64,000 bases of DNA from UMGS172 sp045578845 (GTDB lineage Bacteria > Bacillota > Clostridia > Oscillospirales > Acutalibacteraceae). Position 1 is the stretch's first letter. Each line of letters begins with the position of its first letter. Below, one piece after another: positions 57,620 to 64,000 of the stretch. The DNA is taken from contig JAZNLA010000066.1 in the NCBI GenBank assembly GCA_045578845.1, forward strand, positions 7,711 to 71,710, given 5' to 3'. The position numbers were made by a program, and so were the translations under genes. The notes beneath the pieces were generated by a model that saw only the letters and a list, made by a program, of their open reading frames with translations, ran no database searches and was not told where the DNA came from.

Positions 57620-59884
57620 ATGAGTGAACAAACCGCCATGACCCAACTGTCCGAGGTTGCATCCCGAATTAAGGAGATGCGTGAGATAATGGGTTGGTCT
57701 GAATCCCTTATGGCAGAGAAGACTGAAATAAATGAAGACAAATACAGTCTTTATGAAAACGGCAAGGCAGATATGCCGTTTACTTTCATTCATAAATGTG
57801 CTCTTGCTTTCGGTATGGAACTGACCGAACTTTTGGAAGGTAAAACAGCTAAACTTTCTTCGTATACCGTTACAAGAAAAGGTCAGGGCAGGGAAACCGC
57901 CAAAGAAGACGGCATTGAAATCTGCAACTTGGCACCCGCTTTCAGAAATAAATTAGCCGAGCCTTACTGGGTCCGCTATGAATATTCGCCCGAACTTCAA
58001 AATCATCCAATCCACCTAACCAAACACAGCGGACAGGAATTTGACCTTGTACTGAGCGGAAGTTTAAAGGTGCAAATCGGTGAACATGTTGAAGTTTTAG
58101 GTGAAGGCGACAGTATTTTCTATAACAGTTCAACCCCTCACGGTATGATTGCGGTTGACGGAAAAGATTGCGTTTTTTGTGCGGTTGTACTACCCGGTGA
58201 GGATACTGCTGAGGAAACCGTAAGAGAAAGTATTGCATCGACAAGAAGCACCGAAAAACTTATCTGCGAAAAGTTTGTAAAATGCGAAGAAGACGAGCAG
58301 GGTGCTTTGCAAAAAATTTCGTTCCCCAATACCGACACCTTTAACTTTGGTTTTGACATTGTTGACGAAATTGCCGACAAATACCCAGACCGCCTTGCAA
58401 TGCTTCATATTGATAAAGAAAAGCAAGAAAGACGTTTCACTTTTAAGGATATTAAACGTGCTTCGGCTCAGGTTGCCAACTATTTTACTTCGCTCGGAAT
58501 TAAAAAGGGCGACAGGGTAATGCTTGTTCTTAAAAGGCATTATCAGTTCTGGTTTTCAATGGTGGCACTGCATAAAATCGGTGCAATCGCCATTCCCGCC
58601 ACAAACCAACTCAAAGACCACGATTTTGAGTACCGCTTTAACGCCGCGGGCGTTTCGGCTATTGTTTGTACTGCCGACGGCGATGTTTCGGATATGGTTA
58701 ACCGTGCAAGTATGGTATGTCCTAATTTAACCAAAATTTTAGTCGGCGGCAAAAAGGACGGTTGGCATGATTTTGATGCAAATTACGGTCTTTTTTCGAG
58801 CAAATATGTCCGAACGGAAGATACATCATGCGGTGACGATTTAGCGTTAATGTTCTTCACTTCGGGTACAACCGGTAATCCTAAAATGGCAGCACATAAG
58901 CACACCTATGCTTTGGGTCACTTTGTGACGGCTAAATATTGGCACTGCTGTGAGCGTGACGGACTGCATTTAACCATTTCGGATACAGGCTGGGGTAAAT
59001 CGCTTTGGGGCAAACTTTACGGCCAGTGGCTGTGCGAGGGTGCGGTATTTGTTTATGATTTTGACCGTTTTGACGCAAGCGATATTTTGCCCATGTTTAA
59101 AAAGTATAATATAACTACCTTCTGTGCACCGCCTACAATGCTCAGAATGTTAGTGAAAGAGGAAATTTCCAAGTACGATTTATCGTCTATTCGCCATATG
59201 ACCACCGCGGGTGAGGCACTTAACCCCGAAGTTGCCCGCAAGTTTAAAGAGGCAACAGGACTTGAAATCATGGAAGGTTTCGGTCAAACCGAAACCACCC
59301 TTACAATAGGTAACCTTTGCGGCACTGTGCCTAAAATCGGCTCTATGGGTAAGGCTTCGCCGCAGTATGATGTATGTATTGTTGACCCTGACGGCAATCC
59401 CGTTGCAAACGGTGAGGTCGGCGAGATTGTTGTAAGAACGAACGAAAACACACCCTGCGGACTGTTTAGCGGATACTACCGCGACGAGGCAAAAACCCTT
59501 GACGCGTGGCATGACGGAGCTTATCATACGGGTGATACCGCTTGGCGTGACGAAGATGGTTACTTCTGGTACGTCAGCCGTATTGATGACGTCATTAAGT
59601 CTTCGGGTTACCGTATAGGACCTTTTGAGATTGAAAGTGTCATTATGGAACTGCCATATGTTTTGGAATGCGGCGTTTCGGCGGCACCCGACGAGGTCAG
59701 AGGTCAAATTGTCAAGGCAAGCATTGTGCTTACTAAGGGCACCGTTCCCTCAGAACAACTCAAAAAGGAAATCCAGCAGTACGTAAAAGAACATACTGCA
59801 CCTTATAAATATCCGAGATTGGTCGTTTTCCGTGACGAGTTGCCTAAGACCATAAGCGGTAAAATCCAGCGTAATAAACTCTAA
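57620..59884 (+). CDS. XRE-cupin-acyl-CoA synthetase fusion (Ile unit)
   Basis: 754-residue three-part protein. Residues about 10-72 are an XRE-type helix-turn-helix (ASRIKEMREIMGWSESLMAE). Residues about 85-190 are a cupin barrel (HSGQEFDLVLSG, EGDSIFYNSSTPHGMIA). From about 230 on it is an acyl-CoA synthetase of the medium/short-chain class, with TSGTTGNPK at 414-422, GFGQTET, the hinge region YVSRIDDVIKSSGYRIGPFE and PKTISGKIQRNKL at the end. XRE-cupin is normally a stand-alone repressor architecture, so this may be an enzyme that senses its substrate or DNA. ATG 57620 follows AAAGGAG. The Ile leader suggests 2-methylbutyrate as substrate. Confidence 0.88.
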   Translation: MSEQTAMTQLSEVASRIKEMREIMGWSESLMAEKTEINEDKYSLYENGKADMPFTFIHKCALAFGMELTELLEGKTAKLSSYTVTRKGQGRETAKEDGIEICNLAPAFRNKLAEPYWVRYEYSPELQNHPIHLTKHSGQEFDLVLSGSLKVQIGEHVEVLGEGDSIFYNSSTPHGMIAVDGKDCVFCAVVLPGEDTAEETVRESIASTRSTEKLICEKFVKCEEDEQGALQKISFPNTDTFNFGFDIVDEIADKYPDRLAMLHIDKEKQERRFTFKDIKRASAQVANYFTSLGIKKGDRVMLVLKRHYQFWFSMVALHKIGAIAIPATNQLKDHDFEYRFNAAGVSAIVCTADGDVSDMVNRASMVCPNLTKILVGGKKDGWHDFDANYGLFSSKYVRTEDTSCGDDLALMFFTSGTTGNPKMAAHKHTYALGHFVTAKYWHCCERDGLHLTISDTGWGKSLWGKLYGQWLCEGAVFVYDFDRFDASDILPMFKKYNITTFCAPPTMLRMLVKEEISKYDLSSIRHMTTAGEALNPEVARKFKEATGLEIMEGFGQTETTLTIGNLCGTVPKIGSMGKASPQYDVCIVDPDGNPVANGEVGEIVVRTNENTPCGLFSGYYRDEAKTLDAWHDGAYHTGDTAWRDEDGYFWYVSRIDDVIKSSGYRIGPFEIESVIMELPYVLECGVSAAPDEVRGQIVKASIVLTKGTVPSEQLKKEIQQYVKEHTAPYKYPRLVVFRDELPKTISGKIQRNKL

Positions 59885-59915
59885 TTTTTGTCAAATAAAA
59901 ATTGTTTTCGTGCTA

Positions 59916-59944
59916 TTGACAAATAAATTGTAATTTGGTATAAT
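59916..59944 (+). promoter_or_regulatory. Promoter of the Val T-box unit
   Basis: Consensus TTGACA (59916-59921), a 17-bp spacer and consensus TATAAT (59939-59944). Confidence 0.92.
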
Positions 59945-59956
59945 CGTTTACATAAA

Positions 59957-60228
59957 AGTTTTGACGAAGAGTAACTTTCGGTTTCTAATTCAGAGAGTCG
60001 GCGGTTGGTGAAAGCCGATATTACGGAGCCTTTAGTTTGTAACTTCCGAACTGAAAGGAAGAAAACCTTTTTAGGTTAGTAGAACCTTTCCGTTTCTGCT
60101 GCGTTAAAGCATAGGACTTGTCAGAGTCTGAAGGGGTACGTTTTTTCGTACAATTTGAGTGGTACCGCGGGATATAAATAGTATTTATAACTCGTCTCAA
60201 AGGATTATATCTTTGAGGCGGGTTTTTT
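59957..60228 (+). promoter_or_regulatory. T-box leader, predicted valine (GTA specifier)
   Basis: T-box leader with AGAGAG (59992-59997), the GGTTGGTG loop, T-box GAGTGGTACCGCGG (60157-60170) and a terminator AACTCGTCTCAAAG/CTTTGAGGCGGGTT with T tail. The basal helix pairs AGTT with AACT and GAAG with CTTC (60043-60046). The bases before the adjacent A (60042) are GTA (60039-60041), a valine codon. vor genes downstream agree with valine. Confidence 0.85.
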
Positions 60229-60264
60229 GATTTACCTTCTTCAAAGAATTTCTGGAGGAAATTT

Positions 60265-62562
60265 ATGAAAACCACAGGACTTGAACTTCGCATAAGTGAA
60301 ATGGCGAAGCGTATTGCCGATTTAAGAGAGATTATCGGTCTTACACCCAAACAAATGGCTGAAAAAACGGGTGTCACAACCGAAGAATATTTGACCTGTG
60401 AGGCGGGCGAAAGCGACCTTAACTTTGCCTTCATTTATAGGTGTGCTTTGGCACTCGGCGTTGACGTTACCGATATTATTGAGGGCACAAGCCCCCGTCT
60501 TGCAGGCTATACCGTTACAAGAAACGGTGAAGGTCAAAAGATTGAGCAGGCACATGGCATGGTTTACTATAACCTTGCCGCGGCTTTTAAGAACCGTATT
60601 GCAGAGCCACTTTATGTTGTGTCTGAATATAGCGAGTCTGCCCAAACTGCTGATATTGAACTTACTACCCATGAAGGTCAGGAGTGCGATATTGTCATAA
60701 GCGGTGCTTTGAAGGTACAGGTCGGTGACCATACCGAGGTTTTAAGAGAGGGCGACAGTATTTATTACGACAGTTCGGTCCCTCACGGTATGATAGCCGT
60801 TGACGGTAAAAGTTGCGTATTTTATGCTATTGTTTTAAATCCCGCAGGCGAGCCTATAGCGAAACTCACCCACGGCGGTACTAAAGAGGTTACTTTTGCC
60901 AAGAAAAGACCTGAGCCCAAAGTATATGAAACCCGCGTTTGGGAAGATTTTGTCATTCCTACCGAAAATGAAAAAGGTACTGTAACCAAGATTGAATTTA
61001 AAAATGAAGATAACTTCAATTTCGCGTTTGATGTTATTGACCGTTTAGGCAGAGAAAAGCCCGAAAAACTTGCAATGCTTCATTTGGACCGCGAAAAGAA
61101 TGAACGCAAATTCACTTTTGCCGATATGAAACGTTACTCGTCGCAGACCGCCAACTACTTTAAATCGCTTGGTATAGGCAAAGGCGACAAGGTAATGCTT
61201 ATACTTAAAAGGCATTATCAGTTCTGGTTCTCAATGATAGCACTTCATAAACTCGGTGCAATAGCCATACCCGCCACCAATCAACTTAAAGAGCATGATA
61301 TAACCTACCGTATCAATGCCGCAGGCATTAAGGCTATAATCTGCACTGCCGACGGCGAAGTTTCGAACGAGGTCGATATTGCCGCTAAAGAGTGCCCTTG
61401 TTTGGAACATAAAATCATGGTTGGTGGATGTAAAGACGGTTGGAGAGATTTCGATAAAGAATATTCGCTCTATACCGGTAAGTTTGAACGCACCGAAGAT
61501 TCGCCTAAAGGCGATGATATCATGCTTATGTACTTTACTTCGGGCACAACAGGTAATCCCAAAATCGCAGTACATAACTATAAATATCCGTTGGGACATT
61601 TTATCACAGCAAAATATTGGCACTGTGTAAATCCCGAGGGAATACACTTTACCATTTCCGACACAGGCTGGGCAAAAGCGGCTTGGGGTAAGATTTACGG
61701 ACAGTGGCTGTGCGAAACCGGTCTGTTTGTTTATGACTTTGACCGTTTTGATGCACATGAGTTACTGCCCATGTTCCAAGAGTACAAAATAAATACCTTC
61801 TGTGCACCGCCCACAATGCTCAGAATGTTAATAAAAGAGGATATATCTAAGTACGATTTATCTTCTATCGAGCATATGACAACTGCGGGTGAGGCACTTA
61901 ACCCTGAAGTTTTCCGTCAGTTTGAAAAGGCTACTGGACTTCAAATTATGGAAGGATTCGGTCAAACCGAAACAACCTGTGCTTTAGCCAATTTGGTCGG
62001 TACTACCACTAAGGTCGGCTCAATGGGTAAACCTGTTCCGCTATATGATATTCACCTGCTTGATGCTGACGGCAATGATGTTGCGGTCGGTGAAACGGGC
62101 GAAATTTGTATAAATATTAAAGATAAAGTTCCTTGCGGACTTTTCAGAGGTTATTATAAAGACCAAGAAAAGACCGACGAATGTTGGCATGACGGATTTT
62201 ATCATACAGGCGATACCGCTTGGTGTGATGAAGACGGCTACTTTTGGTATGTCGGCAGGGTTGACGATGTTATTAAATCGTCGGGTTACCGTATAGGACC
62301 TTTTGAAATCGAAAATGTGCTTATGGAACTGCCCTATGTTTTGGAATGTGGTGTTTCGGCGGCACCCGATGAGGTCAGAGGTCAGGTTGTAAAAGCAAGT
62401 ATAGTGCTTACCAAAGGCACTGTGCCTTCAGATGAACTCAAAAAAGAAATTCAAACCTACGTTAAAAACCGCACTGCACCGTACAAGTATCCTCGTATCG
62501 TGGTTTTCCGCGACGAGTTACCTAAAACGGTCAGCGGTAAAATACAGCGTAATAAACTTTAA
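60265..62562 (+). CDS. XRE-cupin-acyl-CoA synthetase fusion (Val unit)
   Basis: 765-residue paralogue of the preceding fusion, colinear over its whole length. It has the helix-turn-helix (AKRIADLREIIGLTPKQMAE), cupin (HEGQECDIVISGALKVQVG, SVPHGMIAVDG) and acyl-CoA synthetase (TSGTTGNPK, GFGQTETTCA, DDVIKSSGYRIGPFE, PKTVSGKIQRNKL). The two differ in the middle of the ligase domain and in the linker after the cupin, which is longer here. GGAGG precedes the ATG. Given the Val leader and the downstream VOR genes, isobutyrate is the likely acid activated. The P-loop gene starts 2 bp after its stop. Confidence 0.88.
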   Translation: MKTTGLELRISEMAKRIADLREIIGLTPKQMAEKTGVTTEEYLTCEAGESDLNFAFIYRCALALGVDVTDIIEGTSPRLAGYTVTRNGEGQKIEQAHGMVYYNLAAAFKNRIAEPLYVVSEYSESAQTADIELTTHEGQECDIVISGALKVQVGDHTEVLREGDSIYYDSSVPHGMIAVDGKSCVFYAIVLNPAGEPIAKLTHGGTKEVTFAKKRPEPKVYETRVWEDFVIPTENEKGTVTKIEFKNEDNFNFAFDVIDRLGREKPEKLAMLHLDREKNERKFTFADMKRYSSQTANYFKSLGIGKGDKVMLILKRHYQFWFSMIALHKLGAIAIPATNQLKEHDITYRINAAGIKAIICTADGEVSNEVDIAAKECPCLEHKIMVGGCKDGWRDFDKEYSLYTGKFERTEDSPKGDDIMLMYFTSGTTGNPKIAVHNYKYPLGHFITAKYWHCVNPEGIHFTISDTGWAKAAWGKIYGQWLCETGLFVYDFDRFDAHELLPMFQEYKINTFCAPPTMLRMLIKEDISKYDLSSIEHMTTAGEALNPEVFRQFEKATGLQIMEGFGQTETTCALANLVGTTTKVGSMGKPVPLYDIHLLDADGNDVAVGETGEICINIKDKVPCGLFRGYYKDQEKTDECWHDGFYHTGDTAWCDEDGYFWYVGRVDDVIKSSGYRIGPFEIENVLMELPYVLECGVSAAPDEVRGQVVKASIVLTKGTVPSDELKKEIQTYVKNRTAPYKYPRIVVFRDELPKTVSGKIQRNKL

Positions 62563-62564
62563 TC

Positions 62565-63221
62565 ATGAAAAGAATAACACTTTTTGCCGGACATTACGGC
62601 AGCGGTAAGACAAATATTGCGGTAAACTATGCGGTGCATTTAAAAGATAAAGGGCTGCCCGTAATTATAGCCGACCTTGATATTGTCAATCCGTATTTCA
62701 GAACAAAAGACAGCGAAGAACTTTTAAAACAAAAAGGGATAGAACTTATTTCTCCTGAGTTTGCCAACTCAAATGTAGACCTGCCGGCTTTACCTCAGGA
62801 AATGTACAAAACGGTGCAGGATAAAGAAAGTTACGTTGTTATGGATATCGGTGGTGACGACCGCGGTGCTTATGCACTGGGGCGTTATACACCGTCAATA
62901 TTAGAGGAAAACAATTTCGAGATGCTTTTTGTTGCCAACTTCTACAGACCGCTAACTACAACACCTAATGAGGCGTTAGAGGTTATGCGTGAAATTGAAG
63001 TTGCGGGCGGTTTGCCCTTTACGGGGATTGTAAACAATTCCAATATAGGTGACGAAACCACGCCCGAAGATGTGATTGCCACATTAAAAAAAACAAACGA
63101 ACTGTCTAAACTTTCAAATTTGCCGATTGTGTTTACAACGGCTAATCGAAATGTAGCAGAAAAATTAACAGATAAAATTTCAGACGTTTTTTCGCTCGAT
63201 TTACAAAGTAAATTATTTTAA
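62565..63221 (+). CDS. P-loop NTPase (CobQ/MinD-like) linked to VOR
   Basis: 218-residue soluble ATPase-like protein. The Walker A motif GHYGSGKTN lies at residues 9-17. DLDIVNPYFRT and the VVMDIGGDDRG strand (Walker B-like) follow, as in deviant P-loop proteins of the MinD/CobQ group. It sits between the acyl-CoA synthetase and the ferredoxin gene of the oxidoreductase, an arrangement suggesting a maturation or assembly role, for example for Fe-S or cofactor loading. That role is inference from position only. Confidence 0.75.
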   Translation: MKRITLFAGHYGSGKTNIAVNYAVHLKDKGLPVIIADLDIVNPYFRTKDSEELLKQKGIELISPEFANSNVDLPALPQEMYKTVQDKESYVVMDIGGDDRGAYALGRYTPSILEENNFEMLFVANFYRPLTTTPNEALEVMREIEVAGGLPFTGIVNNSNIGDETTPEDVIATLKKTNELSKLSNLPIVFTTANRNVAEKLTDKISDVFSLDLQSKLF

Positions 63222-63238
63222 TAAAAGGGGATATGAAT

Positions 63239-63445
63239 ATGGCTAAGGTAACATTTAATACTGACCTTTGCAAGGGTTGCGGTCTCTGCGTTAACGCCTG
63301 TCCAAAGGGTATTCTTGCAATAGCCAAAGGCAAAATCAACAAAAAAGGTCATTCTCCTGCAGAAATGACCGACGAGTCTAAGTGTATCGGCTGTGCTTTT
63401 TGTGCAACCATGTGCCCTGACTGTGTTATAAAGGTTGAAAGGTAA
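63239..63445 (+). CDS. 2x[4Fe-4S] ferredoxin subunit of 2-oxoacid:ferredoxin oxidoreductase
   Basis: 68-residue dicluster ferredoxin. It carries two C-x2-C-x2-C-x3-C-P sets: CKGCGLCVNACP near the start and CIGCAFCATMCP near the end. It matches the separate delta-type subunit (VorD/KorD) of four-subunit 2-oxoacid oxidoreductases. ATG 63239 is preferred over ATG 63233 because AAAAGGGG is 8 bases from the former and only 2 from the latter. vorB begins 10 bp downstream. Confidence 0.9.
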   Translation: MAKVTFNTDLCKGCGLCVNACPKGILAIAKGKINKKGHSPAEMTDESKCIGCAFCATMCPDCVIKVER

Positions 63446-63455
63446 GGTGATATAA

Positions 63456-64000
63456 ATGGGTGAAAAGGTACTTATGAAAGGTAACGAAGCTATTGCCGAA
63501 GCCGCTATCAGAGCAGGCTGCATGCATTACTTCGGTTATCCTATAACTCCGCAAACCGAAATTGCGGCTTATATGGCAAAGCGTATGCCCAAAATCGGCG
63601 GTGTGTTTTTACAGGCTGAAAGTGAAATCGCCGCTATCAATATGGTATACGGCGTTGCAGGTGCAGGTTTCCGTGTTATGACCTCGTCGTCAAGCCCCGG
63701 TGTATCGCTTAAAGGTGAGGGTATTTCATACCTTGCAGGAAGTGATTTGCCGGCACTTATAGTAAACGTACAACGCGGAGGCCCCGGTCTTGGCGGAATT
63801 CAACCGTCACAGTCTGATTATTTCCAAGCAACAAAGGGCGGCGGCCACGGTGATTATCACCTTATTGTTTTGGCACCAGCATCGGTACAGGAAATGGCAG
63901 ATATGACTGCAAAATGTTTTGATTTGTCCGATAAATATCGCGTTCCGGCAATGATACTCGCCGACGGCACTATGGGTCAAATGATGGAGCCGGTTGAACT
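63456..64000 (+). CDS. vorB: 2-oxoisovalerate:ferredoxin oxidoreductase subunit VorB (partial)
   Basis: The first 181 residues are present and the rest is beyond the window edge. The start GEKVLMKGNEAIAEAAIRAG, the FGYPITPQTEIA loop, the SSSSPGVSLKGEG segment and VQRGGPGLGG are typical of the VorB/KorA alpha subunit. Family members convert 2-oxo acids plus CoA to acyl-CoA and CO2 with ferredoxin, and run in reverse to fix CO2 onto acyl-CoA. VorB and KorA are close, so substrate (branched 2-oxo acid versus 2-oxoglutarate) rests on the Val T-box and ligase context. Confidence 0.88.
   Translation, partial: MGEKVLMKGNEAIAEAAIRAGCMHYFGYPITPQTEIAAYMAKRMPKIGGVFLQAESEIAAINMVYGVAGAGFRVMTSSSSPGVSLKGEGISYLAGSDLPALIVNVQRGGPGLGGIQPSQSDYFQATKGGGHGDYHLIVLAPASVQEMADMTAKCFDLSDKYRVPAMILADGTMGQMMEPVE

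Noticed and set aside
1..64000. rRNA and tRNA genes
   Set aside because: None of the conserved rRNA segments or tRNA cloverleaf signatures were recognised; the three structured tRNA-related regions are T-box leaders.

Overview
The window looks like a chromosomal segment of a Gram-positive Clostridia bacterium, probably an Oscillospiraceae/Ruminococcaceae-type gut or rumen anaerobe. The basis is moderate GC (a little over 40% by eye), strong AGGAGG-type ribosome binding sites with several TTG/GTG starts, four-cysteine (zinc-type) S14 and S4, three T-box leaders, a spoIID gene, and the Firmicutes gene order of the str, S10, spc and alpha ribosomal clusters. No species can be named from sequence alone. 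No rRNA, tRNA or CRISPR array was seen.

Layout. 1-9.4 kb is housekeeping: an orphan MazF-type toxin, a D,D-carboxypeptidase, pgi, a small P-loop protein, DUF177-rpmF, then DUF512 radical SAM-der-plsY-gpsA. 9.4-11.9 kb is a small flavin-redox locus: FMN-binding lipoprotein, ApbE, NusG domain II protein and Gx transporter. 12-40.2 kb carries rpoB-rpoC, rpsL-rpsG-fusA-tuf and the long rpsJ-to-rplQ cluster with secY, adk, map, a KOW protein, infA and rpoA. The rplQ terminator is split by a 346-bp MITE-like element with a 9-bp target duplication; the element carries a ladder of small hairpins. 40.8-45.8 kb is a BMP-type nucleoside ABC transporter. 45.8-49.8 kb is an ArsR-HMA-P-type ATPase metal-efflux operon followed by mtaB. 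49.8-52.3 kb is accessory: a 59-aa membrane protein under a LexA box, a gene remnant, an unknown membrane protein and spoIID.

52.3-64 kb is the most unusual region. Three transcription units each start with a strong sigma-A promoter and a T-box leader. The specifiers, read from the position beside the basal Stem I helix, are CTC (Leu), ATC (Ile) and GTA (Val). The Leu unit encodes an isopropylmalate-synthase-like protein without the usual catalytic motifs, a TIM-barrel/acyl-CoA-ligase fusion and an amidohydrolase. The Ile and Val units each begin with an XRE-cupin-acyl-CoA-synthetase fusion. The Val unit continues into a P-loop ATPase, a ferredoxin and the start of vorB (2-oxoisovalerate:ferredoxin oxidoreductase).

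The simplest reading is a route that makes branched-chain amino acids from exogenous branched-chain short fatty acids. Isovalerate, 2-methylbutyrate and isobutyrate would be activated to CoA esters, reductively carboxylated by VOR to 2-oxo acids and then transaminated, with each arm induced by shortage of its own amino acid. The chemistry is known in rumen bacteria and methanogens. The amino-acid-by-amino-acid T-box wiring and the enzyme fusions are what stand out here.
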